This document shows, in pieces, positions 1 through 5,807 of a DNA stretch of 55,105 nt (position 1 is its first letter; every line of letters starts with the position of its first letter). The position numbers and the translations under genes were made by a program. The notes beneath the pieces were generated by a model. That model had not been told where the DNA came from, made no database searches, and was given only the letters and a program-made list of their open reading frames with translations. The DNA comes from a virus, in the IMG/VR virus record IMGVR_UViG_3300046543_000191, positions 1 to 55,105 of that record. One strand, written 5' to 3'.

Positions 1-130
1 GGCGGCGTGCGCATAGTCCCCGGTGCTGGCGGCGTGCGCATAGTCCCCGGTGCTGGCGGCGTGCGCATAGTCCCCGGTGCTGGCGGCGTGCGCACCATTC
101 CCGGTGCTGGCGGCGTGCGCACGGTAGCCG
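1..130. repeat. 27-bp tandem repeats, left end
   Basis: About five copies of a 27-bp unit (GGCGGCGTGCGC, a variable 7-8 bases, CCGGTGCT) lie inside the coding sequence on the minus strand. The variable part has three versions (ATAGTCC, ACCATTC, ACGGTAG), coding DY, NG or YR between identical AHAASTG blocks. The same array continues at 54866-55105. Bases 1-37 are identical to bases 55069-55105, as expected for a circular molecule cut within the array. Confidence 0.9.
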
Positions 131-519
131 GTCGTAACGCTCTCCTTCGCCGCATCGACGATCCATTTGACCGCAGCTCGAATGAATTCGGGCAGGCGCA
201 GCTCGGCATTGATGGTGATTTCAGCCGATGCGATCTTGCTGTCGCCGTTCGGGTCGTCAACGACCTTGCCGCTGACCGAGGTCGAAGCAAACTTGCTCGT
301 GGCCGGCCCGTAATAGTTCCAGGCATCCAGCGGCATCAGAACCGAATGAAACGCGCCGGCGCCGCAACGCACGACCGGTTTGTCGGTCTTATAGGTGGCG
401 CCGATCTCATATTGGAAAGATACGCCGCTGGGGTTGCACTTCCAGTCGCGGCCGAAACCCTTGTAGGTCGTCAGTGTCGCTTCTGTTGTCGCGTCGATTT
501 TCGTGGATTTCTTGGCCAT
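1..519 (-). CDS. Repeat-rich DUF7666-like protein, N-terminal part (continues at 55105)
   Basis: This is the start of a gene that runs off the left end and resumes at the right end (54667-55105). The ATG at 519 follows GAGGAG by 7 bases. Residues 1-130 form a globular domain (YKGFGRDWKC, VRCGAGAFHSVLMPLDAW, AEITINAELRLPEFIRAAV) that resembles the phage family catalogued as DUF7666; that name is from memory. After it come 9-residue repeats of the form AHAASTG plus two variable residues, each coded by 27 bp. No function is known for the family. It is the third gene of the minus-strand operon read from the promoter at 1063-1091. Copy number cannot be fixed because the assembly breaks in the repeats. 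Confidence 0.8.
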   Translation of the reverse strand, partial: MAKKSTKIDATTEATLTTYKGFGRDWKCNPSGVSFQYEIGATYKTDKPVVRCGAGAFHSVLMPLDAWNYYGPATSKFASTSVSGKVVDDPNGDSKIASAEITINAELRLPEFIRAAVKWIVDAAKESVTTGYRAHAASTGNGAHAASTGDYAHAASTGDYAHAASTGDYAHAA

Positions 520-551
520 AAGTCAGTCTCCTCAATGTGGTGTGGTGGTGA

Positions 552-650
552 TCAGTGCGTCAGGTACGACGCCCAAATGGTGACGGTGAAGACGAACGCG
601 CCGGCGGCTAAGCCAGCGCATATGTCTTGAACAAAACCGCGAATTGTCAC
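552..650 (-). CDS. Small single-pass membrane peptide, 32 aa
   Basis: A GTG start at 650 overlaps the TGA of the upstream gene (GTGA), so translation would be coupled. The product reads VTIRGFVQDICAGLAAGAFV and ends after one hydrophobic stretch of about 20 residues, suggesting a membrane peptide. It sits between two genes of the same operon, and the 31-bp gap before the next start contains the CACCACCAC spacer common in this phage. It is too short for homology to help, and it is supported only by position, coupling and hydrophobicity. Confidence 0.45.
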   Translation of the reverse strand: MTIRGFVQDICAGLAAGAFVFTVTIWASYLTH

Positions 651-1015
651 TCAGCGGCGTCCTTGGTGACGCTGACGCTCAAAGAGCGGGAAAAGACGTC
701 GAACGTGCCGCCGTGTTCACCTGCGAGGCGCGAGGCCTCGTTCGAGGCAGAATCGAAATCGGGATGTTCGAAGGGCCACATGCACGGGCGAATTCGGCCG
801 GTGCTGTCGCCGCGCCGAAAAACGAAATGACCCCCGCCGACGGCTTCACCATCGCGAGGGTTCTTGGGAAAACGACGCATATAGGCAGGCTTGCCGTGGG
901 GGCGGCCTCGCTTCTTTGCCTTATGGTCAGGGCGCTGCATTGGCTCTACGGAGCCGGCGGCATTGGTAGGTGTGTAATCAGTCTCGAGTTCGTCGACGAA
1001 TCTTCTGTCTAACAT
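647..1015 (-). CDS. Hypothetical basic protein, first gene of the lysogeny operon
   Basis: 122 residues; ATG at 1015 with GAGGAG 8 bases upstream. It is rich in Arg, Lys and Asp, with a KAKKRGRPHGKPAYMRRFP segment (residues about 33-51) that looks like an AT-hook-style nucleic-acid-binding patch, and FVFRRGDSTGRIRPCMWPF further on. I do not recognise the family. It is the promoter-proximal gene of the leftward operon that also carries excisionase and integrase, so it may be expressed in the lysogen or after induction. DNA binding is inference from composition only. Confidence 0.7.
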   Translation of the reverse strand: MLDRRFVDELETDYTPTNAAGSVEPMQRPDHKAKKRGRPHGKPAYMRRFPKNPRDGEAVGGGHFVFRRGDSTGRIRPCMWPFEHPDFDSASNEASRLAGEHGGTFDVFSRSLSVSVTKDAAE

Positions 1016-1036
1016 TGTTGGTCTCCTCAGTGGTGT

Positions 1037-1054
1037 CCGCCACGGTACTGGCGG
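1037..1054 (-). promoter_or_regulatory. 5' UTR hairpin before the first operon gene
   Basis: Arms CCGCCA and TGGCGG face each other around a 6-base loop (GTACCG on the minus strand), 12 bases upstream of the GAGGAG of the gene starting at 1015. The position matches the hairpins in front of many early genes of this phage, but the loop differs from their YNACCAR consensus. Confidence 0.5.
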
Positions 1055-1062
1055 TGAGGAGA

Positions 1063-1091
1063 CGTATAGAGAAACACCGGAATAGTGTCAA
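1063..1091 (-). promoter_or_regulatory. Sigma70 promoter of the leftward lysogeny operon
   Basis: On the minus strand a perfect -35 (TTGACA, 1091-1086) is followed after 17 bases by TATACG (1068-1063). An inverted repeat with CGGTA/TACCG arms (1101-1113) lies 9 bases upstream of the -35 and matches the motif repeated around the repressor gene promoter. The promoter would drive the genes from 1015 through the circular junction to the integrase. Confidence 0.75.
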
Positions 1092-1096
1092 CTTCT

Positions 1097-1113
1097 AAAT
1101 CGGTATTTTACCG
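1097..1113. promoter_or_regulatory. Candidate operator for repressor 1 (CGGTA/TACCG inverted repeat)
   Basis: AAATCGGTATTTTACCG contains CGGTA and TACCG arms separated by three bases. The same ATCGGTA half-site occurs twice in tandem at 1880-1895 and in inverted form (TACCGAAAT) at 1835-1843. The site overlaps the stop codon of the repressor gene and lies upstream of the leftward promoter, so repressor 1 may activate or repress that operon. Confidence 0.55.
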
Positions 1114-1821
1114 TTGGGAATATACTATTGTGTGAACGGACTTCACCATGTTTCGCGGAAAGGTAATCTCTCCTTCAGGGTTCCATTGGTGCAGGCGCAG
1201 GAGATTCGGAGTCCATCCGAGAAATTCCTTGATAAAACCGCGCGGCGGATCGTCTGGGTGATCTGGATGCAACTGCACGATCACGTCTGCGCCGCGCGCT
1301 GCCGGCAGGTTGGGGTTGATCCACACTGTTTCACCAGGCTTATATCGAGGATACATGCTTTCGCCGTCGACATAGACCGCGTAGGCCTCCTTAACGCCAG
1401 CAAGAATCGGCGGCCTCATTTCCCACCCCAAAGTTTCACCATTGAACTCATATACGCCGTCATCGCCGCCAACTGCGCGCCCCCATACCGGAACATCGCG
1501 AGCGCCTATGTTTGGCGATTCGCCTACCTTGATGCTGTCATTTTGTGACGGAGATCGCGCCTTGAGTACCTCACGAACCGCCGGCGTGACTCGCTGAGTC
1601 GTCGGGTCCATCGCAACCGCTTCGGTCATGAGGGCGAGGAAAGCGTCACGGTCGATGCCCAGAACGTCAGCGACGTTCTCCCAATTGCGAATTTGGGTGA
1701 CCTTACCTTTCTCCCAGTCGGAGATCGTCTTTTGGCTCTGACCGACGCGCGCGCCTAATTTTTCCTGGCTCATGCCCAGGGTGCGCCGCTTGTTCCGGAT
1801 GATTTCGCTCAAAGTTTCCAT
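1108..1821 (-). CDS. CI-like phage repressor, XRE HTH plus S24 peptidase domain (repressor 1)
   Basis: 237 residues. Residues 4-60 are a classic XRE helix-turn-helix (LGMSQEKLGARVGQSQKTIS). The C-terminal half is a LexA/CI S24 domain with catalytic Ser in YVDGESMYPRYKPGE and Lys in GFIKEFLG. The likely self-cleavage site is in WGRAVGGDDG, where Ala-Val-Gly replaces the usual Ala-Gly. The family maintains lysogeny and is inactivated by RecA-stimulated autocleavage after DNA damage. The ATG at 1821 has no ribosome binding site, and a TATATC -10 ends only 9 bases upstream, so the mRNA is probably leaderless, as known for lambda cI made from PRM. TCGGTA-type operators lie on both sides of the gene. 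Confidence 0.9.
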   Translation of the reverse strand: METLSEIIRNKRRTLGMSQEKLGARVGQSQKTISDWEKGKVTQIRNWENVADVLGIDRDAFLALMTEAVAMDPTTQRVTPAVREVLKARSPSQNDSIKVGESPNIGARDVPVWGRAVGGDDGVYEFNGETLGWEMRPPILAGVKEAYAVYVDGESMYPRYKPGETVWINPNLPAARGADVIVQLHPDHPDDPPRGFIKEFLGWTPNLLRLHQWNPEGEITFPRNMVKSVHTIVYSQR

Positions 1822-1830
1822 GGTGCGCTG

Positions 1831-1836
1831 GATATA
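1831..1836 (-). promoter_or_regulatory. -10 element of the repressor 1 promoter (near-leaderless transcript)
   Basis: On the minus strand TATATC ends 9 bases before the repressor ATG, placing the transcript start 2-3 bases before the start codon. No good -35 is 17 bases upstream (GTTTTA), as expected for a maintenance promoter needing activation. The overlapping TACCGAAAT is a possible operator half-site. Confidence 0.45.
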
Positions 1837-1869
1837 CCGAAATTGTGGAAAAATAAAACCGGTTTAGTG

Positions 1870-1898
1870 TTGACTTAGAATCGGTAAATCGGTAAAAC
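1870..1898 (+). promoter_or_regulatory. Rightward early promoter with tandem operator half-sites
   Basis: TTGACT (1870-1875) and TAAAAC (1893-1898) are spaced by 17 bases. Two tandem ATCGGTAA copies (1880-1895) fill the spacer and overlap the -10, so repressor binding would block RNA polymerase. A palindrome AAACCGGTTT (1856-1865) lies just upstream. The promoter diverges from repressor 1 and reads into two very small genes. Confidence 0.6.
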
Positions 1899-2015
1899 GA
1901 CAACCATAACGAAAGCACCGCAAGAGAAAGGACATCGGCGGCGGTAATTTTTCAGAAGGCGAAAGCCGAAAGTTTTAAACAGGTCATCTTTTCAATTAAA
2001 ATTTCAGGAGTGAGC

Positions 2016-2105
2016 ATGCGGCAAAATAAAAAGGAAACCACCGTCAGAAGAGCATTCGCGCCGAAAGGCGCAGGTCCTCCCAGAAGAAGAAAAGCCGCCC
2101 ATTGA
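2016..2105 (+). CDS. Arg/Lys-rich 29-residue peptide
   Basis: ATG at 2016 with AGGAG 6 bases upstream. The product starts MRQNKKETTVRRAFAPKG and ends PPRRRKAAH, so it is strongly basic. It is the first reading frame after the rightward promoter, and its TGA lies in the loop of a strong terminator. That arrangement resembles a leader peptide or a small RNA-binding regulator such as lambda N. The role is inference; the start, ribosome site and terminator are seen directly. Confidence 0.55.
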   Translation: MRQNKKETTVRRAFAPKGAGPPRRRKAAH

Positions 2106-2124
2106 GGCGGCTTTCCCTTTTTAT
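2091..2124 (+). terminator. Rho-independent terminator downstream of the 29-aa gene
   Basis: Arms AAAGCCGCC (2091-2099) and GGCGGCTTT (2106-2114) form a 9-bp stem with a 6-base loop, followed by CCCTTTTTAT. It separates two tiny genes and could act as an attenuator for transcription from the promoter at 1870. Confidence 0.8.
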
Positions 2125-2150
2125 AGGAACACCAACAAAAAGGGGATGCT

Positions 2151-2300
2151 ATGAGAAATTCAGCCGATACCAAGTTGACATTCATGGACGCCGCCGGGTG
2201 CAGTGCTGCATTTGGCGGCGTCTTTATTGTTTCTCGCGTATTCCCTGAAGAAGCTCGCCGCATTCGCAAGCCGACCCGAAGGCCGGCACCACCCGTTTAA
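2151..2300 (+). CDS. Small hypothetical protein, 49 aa
   Basis: ATG at 2151 follows AAAAGGGGATGCT. The product is MRNSADTKLTFMDAAGCSAA, a short hydrophobic part (FGGVFIVSRVF) and a basic, proline-rich tail (RRIRKPTRRPAPPV). It lies just after the terminator at 2091-2124. A 9-bp inverted repeat (GACGCCGCC at 2187 and GGCGGCGTC at 2214), followed by a T-rich run, lies within the gene and may be a second attenuator. No family is recognised. Confidence 0.45.
   Translation: MRNSADTKLTFMDAAGCSAAFGGVFIVSRVFPEEARRIRKPTRRPAPPV
2187..2229 (+). terminator. Possible intragenic terminator/attenuator hairpin
   Basis: Perfect 9-bp arms GACGCCGCC (2187-2195) and GGCGGCGTC (2214-2222) enclose 18 bases and are followed by TTTATTGTTT. 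It lies inside the 49-aa gene. Together with the terminator at 2091 it would limit transcription towards the oppositely oriented repressor 2 gene. Confidence 0.4.
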
Positions 2301-2451
2301 CGGCTTGCGGACGCAGTTCGTACTGTCTCGGAGGAGGAGACTTGGCAGAGCCACGCCGTAAACTCCGGATTTCCATATCGCCACCACAGCGACGCGCGAT
2401 GTCTACCAAACATTTCGCAAATTTGTCAAGCTTTATTGAGTGCGGCCACGC
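2301..2451. other. Short non-coding interval with an operator-like site
   Basis: No gene is convincing here. A GGAGGAGGAGAC stretch at 2330-2341 is followed by a TTG codon at 2342, but the frame it opens runs antisense into repressor 2. On the minus strand TTGACAAATTTGC (2417-2429) is a one-base variant of the ACAAATTTGT element found before four other units. Confidence 0.4.
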
Positions 2452-3078
2452 CTATGATGCGGCCAGCCGCTCAGAAAGGACGATGACATGTACAGCCTCA
2501 ACGTCTCGAATCGTCATCGTTCCGGCAGTCAGGCGCTCGATATTTGCCTGGCCGTCCGTCATGGTGCAGAGGCGCCCGATCCACGCCGCCCCGCTCTTGG
2601 CATGGACAATCACCTCGTTGCCTGGTTTCGGCCAAACAGCCGGGTCGATCCATGCCTTCGTTCCGACGAGAAGGGCGGGCTCCATGACTTTAGTGTCGAT
2701 CGATATGGCGTAGCGACCTTCAGGAATGCGCTTACGCCCTTGGTTGAACGCCTCAAAGGCATACTTGCCGTCCTTCCTGTCGACGACTTTTCCGTAAGTG
2801 CGCGCCGTGCTGAACGCTCCGACTTTGGGGAGTTTGGTGCTACCGGTGCTGGCCCTCGCCTCGTCGACGAGCTCGCGGATAATGGCCGTGTCGATCTGCA
2901 GGAAATTGGCGATCGACGCGTACATGTGAGGGCGCGGCAAGCTGCCCATCTTCCAACGGCTGAACGTCTGTTGCAGCCAGTTATGCTTTTCGGCGATCTC
3001 ACGATCAGTCAGGCCGCGCCTGGTCTGTTCGTTCAGCAACATTTGCGCGAAGCGAGAGTTGCCGGAGACTTTGGCCAT
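2452..3078 (-). CDS. S24-like phage repressor lacking the catalytic dyad (repressor 2)
   Basis: 208 residues. Residues 10-60 form a helix-turn-helix (RRGLTDREIAEKHNWLQQTF, then SRWKMG). The C-terminal part has the LexA/CI fold pattern (YAISIDTKVMEPALLVGTK, WPKPGNEVIVH, AAWIGRLCTM). Where repressor 1 has GESM with the nucleophilic Ser, this protein has TKVM. Where repressor 1 has FIKEF with the Lys, it has WIGRL. It should therefore dimerise and bind DNA but not cleave itself. ATG at 3078 follows AAGGTCGAAACA. A TTGACAAATTTGTAA element lies 48 bases upstream. It probably controls the divergent rightward genes from 3189. Confidence 0.8.
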   Translation of the reverse strand: MAKVSGNSRFAQMLLNEQTRRGLTDREIAEKHNWLQQTFSRWKMGSLPRPHMYASIANFLQIDTAIIRELVDEARASTGSTKLPKVGAFSTARTYGKVVDRKDGKYAFEAFNQGRKRIPEGRYAISIDTKVMEPALLVGTKAWIDPAVWPKPGNEVIVHAKSGAAWIGRLCTMTDGQANIERLTAGTMTIRDVEAVHVIVLSERLAAS

Positions 3079-3126
3079 TGTTTCGACCTTGCATAGGAGG
3101 GCATGTTTACACTAGACATTCGCATA

Positions 3127-3141
3127 TTACAAATTTGTCAA
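3127..3141 (-). promoter_or_regulatory. ACAAATTTGT operator element, copy before repressor 2
   Basis: On the minus strand TTGACAAATTTGTAA contains the 10-bp palindrome ACAAATTTGT overlapping a perfect -35 hexamer. It sits in the 110-bp divergent region between repressor 2 and the early operon. The same 15 bases occur at 12595, 21275 and 47435 on the plus strand. Confidence 0.7.
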
Positions 3142-3158
3142 GGCGTCAACCAGCGCCT
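3141..3158 (+). promoter_or_regulatory. 5' UTR hairpin, CAACCA loop, before the gene at 3189
   Basis: Arms AGGCGT and GCGCCT (one G-T pair) enclose CAACCA. It is followed by ATCACCACCACGAGC and a GAGGAG. It is the first, slightly variant member of a hairpin family found before early genes. Confidence 0.45.
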
Positions 3159-3188
3159 GGATCACCACCACGAGCATGAGGAGACTAT

Positions 3189-3458
3189 ATGGACAACTCT
3201 GTGAATGAAATTATGCGCTCAATGAGGGAAGAAGGACTTTCCCTAAGAGCCATCGGCGAAAGACTGGGAGTAAGCCATCAGTCGGTTTATTTTCGCCTTG
3301 GCGGGAGCCGCACGCCACTCCGCAGCCGCGCTCCGGTTGCCGCGAACGACAACAAGATCATCAAAATGATGCCTCACAACGGCGGCTGCTCAACGGCAAG
3401 CGGTAAGATGCCAGTGAGTGTGGCGCGTCTGCCATCCCTAGATGCGGTGGCAGCATGA
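3189..3458 (+). CDS. Small HTH protein, first gene of the rightward early operon
   Basis: 89 residues; ATG at 3189 with GAGGAG 6 bases upstream. Residues 8-36 (MRSMREEGLSLRAIGERLGV then SHQSVYFRL) form a resolvase/sigma-type helix-turn-helix. A linker carries VAANDNK (residues about 50-56), and the C-terminus is DAVAA, both recurring features of this phage's early proteins. Its stop overlaps the next ATG (ATGA). It is probably a transcription factor, possibly Cro-like because it diverges from repressor 2; that role is inference. Confidence 0.75.
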   Translation: MDNSVNEIMRSMREEGLSLRAIGERLGVSHQSVYFRLGGSRTPLRSRAPVAANDNKIIKMMPHNGGCSTASGKMPVSVARLPSLDAVAA

Positions 3459-3757
3459 GTACGGCCGACAATAATTGCGACTGCGATTGCTTCGATGAGG
3501 GCGATTGGGTCGAATGCAAACTCAACACCGATTTTTTTGGCATCGTCGTCGGCGAATCTGATTTCGGTCGATTTTACACTGTGCAGCTCGCCGGCTCGCT
3601 GGAGCCGAAATTGTTCTATGCCGTGACGCTTCGGCATATGGACCGACCAGCAACCGGCGGCGGCGGCGCTAATCTGCCGATCGACGATGGCAATGTCGTC
3701 GACTTCACCAAGGAGCGCGAGCTCCGCAAAGACACCACCACGAGAGGAGCAGCGTAA
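3455..3757 (+). CDS. Hypothetical protein with SH3-like barrel pattern, 100 aa
   Basis: Starts at an ATG overlapping the preceding stop. The N-terminus is Cys/Asp-rich (NNCDCDCFDEGDWVEC), followed by FFGIVVGESDFGRFYTVQLA, a pattern typical of small SH3/KOW-like barrels, and a polar tail ending RGAA. The family is not recognised. It overlaps the next gene by one base (TAATG), so the three genes 3189-4557 are translationally coupled. Confidence 0.7.
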   Translation: MSTADNNCDCDCFDEGDWVECKLNTDFFGIVVGESDFGRFYTVQLAGSLEPKLFYAVTLRHMDRPATGGGGANLPIDDGNVVDFTKERELRKDTTTRGAA

Positions 3758-4557
3758 TGAGCGAATTCAAGGTCGGCGACCGGGTGCGGATGATGAAAAG
3801 CGTCGATGGAAACAAGGCCGAATGCGGCGCAACGATCATACATGACGATCAGACGAATCGTCAGCCATTTGCAATCAGGTTTGACGAACGTCAGTACTTT
3901 GGCCACTCGGCCGAAGGTCGAACCGAATATGGCTTCAGCTATTGGGTGGCTGGCTCAGATATCGAGTTGTTGACGGAACCTGCCACCCTCACCATCGAGG
4001 CCGGCCGTTATTATAAGACCCGCGACGGTCGCAAGGTCGGGCCTATGGTGGCGAGCCCTACCTACATTGATCGGCAGTATCCATTCACCGTCAAGCATGA
4101 CATCGACAACCTGTATTACGGCAAGGCATGGCGCGCAGACGGATCGTTCTCCGTCAACAAACACGAAGAGAGAGATCTCGACCTCATCGCCGAATGGGTC
4201 GATGAGCCGGCGATCGCCAACGACAATGCGGCGCAGTCGGCAACTCCCACCGCCATCTGCGCCCTGATCGAGAACGGCCAGCCCAAGCCATCCGCGACCC
4301 CGTTCGTGCACTCGACCGAAGCTGCGGCACAGAAAGAAGCAGCGCGGCTGGCCCGCAAGCACAAAGGCCAGCAGTTTGGAGTTTACGTCCTGACGACCAC
4401 CAGTCAGGAGGCAGCGCCGACATACGAGCATGAATGGCAGCGGCTTGCCGCTAAGGGCGAGAAGATTGGCGCCATCAAAGAACTGCGGCGCATCACCGGT
4501 CTTGGCTTGAAGCCGACAAAGGATGCTGTCGAGTACTGGCTTTCAGAAGCCGCCTAA
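3757..4557 (+). CDS. Hypothetical protein with C-terminal ribosomal L7/L12-like motif, 266 aa
   Basis: The N-terminus (FKVGDRVRMMKSVDGNKAEC) looks like an SH3-type barrel. The middle holds IANDNAA and a segment like that of predicted phage DNA-processing accessory proteins, which I cannot name. Residues about 228-262 (EKIGAIKELRRITGLGLKPT then KDAVEYWL) match the C-terminal domain of ribosomal protein L7/L12, which contacts translation factors. The protein ends LSEAA. The stop is followed by CCACCAAACAGCCACCAC and a hairpin before the next gene. The function is unknown. Confidence 0.7.
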   Translation: MSEFKVGDRVRMMKSVDGNKAECGATIIHDDQTNRQPFAIRFDERQYFGHSAEGRTEYGFSYWVAGSDIELLTEPATLTIEAGRYYKTRDGRKVGPMVASPTYIDRQYPFTVKHDIDNLYYGKAWRADGSFSVNKHEERDLDLIAEWVDEPAIANDNAAQSATPTAICALIENGQPKPSATPFVHSTEAAAQKEAARLARKHKGQQFGVYVLTTTSQEAAPTYEHEWQRLAAKGEKIGAIKELRRITGLGLKPTKDAVEYWLSEAA

Positions 4558-4581
4558 CCACCAAACAGCCACCACAGCAAC

Positions 4582-4606
4582 GCCGTGCGCCGACCAAGCG
4601 CACGGC
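4582..4606 (+). promoter_or_regulatory. Heptaloop hairpin (CGACCAA) before the gene at 4624
   Basis: A perfect 9-bp stem, GCCGTGCGC and GCGCACGGC, carries the 7-base loop CGACCAA and ends one base before TAGAGGAGA, the ribosome site of the next gene. There is no T-run, so it is not a terminator. It is a member of the YNACCAR loop family. Confidence 0.75.
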
Positions 4607-4623
4607 TAGAGGAGACTTTTGCC

Positions 4624-4980
4624 ATGACTGATTCACCATGGGGTAGACCCATTACCGGCGAACCGATCGACTACGTGCCGATCGACGCGCCAGCCACCGC
4701 TATCACACCCACGATTTTTACGGCGCCGATCCTTCGCCGGGCGCTGGTCGCCGCCTTAATTGCCGCCTTGTTAGTCAGCGGTTTCGCCTTTCCGGCCTTC
4801 GGTGCTGGCATCATTGCAATTTCCGCAATGGTCGCAGTGATTTGGGGCGCTGACAAGCTTGCCGACTATCTCAACGAAAAGGAGGGCGTCACGACCACCG
4901 CGAACGGTCCCGATCCGTTCAGCTGGTGGGTGACCCTTGTGGCTTTGGCCTTAATCCTCGGCGTCATCCTTATTATCTAG
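4624..4980 (+). CDS. Three-pass membrane protein, 118 aa
   Basis: ATG at 4624 follows GAGGAGACTTTTGCC. Hydrophobic segments lie at about residues 38-58 (LRRALVAALIAALLVSGFAF), 60-80 (GAGIIAISAMVAVIWGA) and 98-118 (WWVTLVALALILGVILII). The short N-terminal tail is cytoplasmic if Arg residues set topology. I do not recognise a family. It lies within the early operon directly before the recombination ATPase, so it is unlikely to be the lysis holin; superinfection exclusion or membrane anchoring are possible. Confidence 0.7.
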   Translation: MTDSPWGRPITGEPIDYVPIDAPATAITPTIFTAPILRRALVAALIAALLVSGFAFPAFGAGIIAISAMVAVIWGADKLADYLNEKEGVTTTANGPDPFSWWVTLVALALILGVILII

Positions 4981-4991
4981 GAGGGAAATGT

Positions 4992-5807
4992 ATGGCAATT
5001 TCTTGGGAAGAGCTCAAGGATACGTCCGATACCGATCCGCCGATCACGACGATCTACGGCGGCGCTAAGCTGGGAAAAACGACACTCGCCTCTGAGTTCC
5101 CGTCGCCATATTACTGCCGAACCGGCGAAGGCGAACGGCAGAGCGCAGGCACGCCGATGAAATCTTTCGGTGTCTCTGACAACTATGGTGACGTTCTCGA
5201 CCAGATCGAGTTCATGCTTGAAGCGGAACACGATCGACGCACGTTCGTGCTCGACGCTCTCGATGGACTCGAGGTGTTCATCAACGCCGAGGCCTGCGCT
5301 CGCAATGGCTGGGCCGACATCGAGGAGCCGGGATTCGGCAAGGGCTACGCGGCGGCTCACGCCATCTGGCTTGAGTTCATCAAGAAGGTGCTGGCGCTGA
5401 AGAAGGCTGGTTTCTACGTCGTGCTCATCTCGCACGTCAAAGCCAAGACCGTTCCAGGCGTCACGACTGACAGCTATCCGCGGTACATGCTCAACCTGCG
5501 CGACGACGCCGGCAGTGCGGTATGCGATGCGTCGGATTTGATTGGCTTCCTGCATCAGCGCGTGTCGATCCAAAAGGAGGATCTTGGCTTCAAGAAGACA
5601 GCGAAGCGCGGTTCGGGCGGCGGCGAAGTCAATATCGCCGTGCAGGAGCGGCCCGGCTTCATCGCGGGTAACAGGTACCAAATCCCCAAGGCTATCCTTG
5701 AATACAAGCAGGGGCAGGGGTTTGCGGTGTTGAACACCTACTTCCCTCCGCAGCCTGACGTTGTCACGGCGGAAGTCGAACCTGATGAGCAGGACGAGGC
5801 GGCATGA
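4992..5807 (+). CDS. Sak4-like RecA-fold ATPase (phage recombinase/annealing)
   Basis: 271 residues from the ATG at 4992, which follows TAGGAGGGAAATGT. Walker A is YGGAKLGKTTLASEF (residues about 22-36), Walker B-like FVLDALDGLEVF (about 83-94), and the third strand is AGFYVVLISHVKAKT. This is the AAA_24/Sak4 group, small Rad51-like ATPases that promote single-strand annealing with a phage SSB. A DUF669 protein, the usual partner, follows at 6035. The C-terminus is DEQDEAA and overlaps the next ATG. The pair is likely the phage homologous recombination module. Confidence 0.8.
   Translation: MAISWEELKDTSDTDPPITTIYGGAKLGKTTLASEFPSPYYCRTGEGERQSAGTPMKSFGVSDNYGDVLDQIEFMLEAEHDRRTFVLDALDGLEVFINAEACARNGWADIEEPGFGKGYAAAHAIWLEFIKKVLALKKAGFYVVLISHVKAKTVPGVTTDSYPRYMLNLRDDAGSAVCDASDLIGFLHQRVSIQKEDLGFKKTAKRGSGGGEVNIAVQERPGFIAGNRYQIPKAILEYKQGQGFAVLNTYFPPQPDVVTAEVEPDEQDEAA

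Noticed and set aside
7-630. Plus-strand frame through the left repeats (IVPGAGGVR units)
   Set aside because: It has no ribosome site and runs antisense to a gene with conserved N- and C-terminal domains; open frames on both strands follow from the 27-bp unit.
2342-2713. Plus-strand TTG frame with a strong GGAGGAGGAG site
   Set aside because: Beyond 2452 it is antisense to repressor 2 and has no recognisable sequence; only the ribosome-like site supports it.
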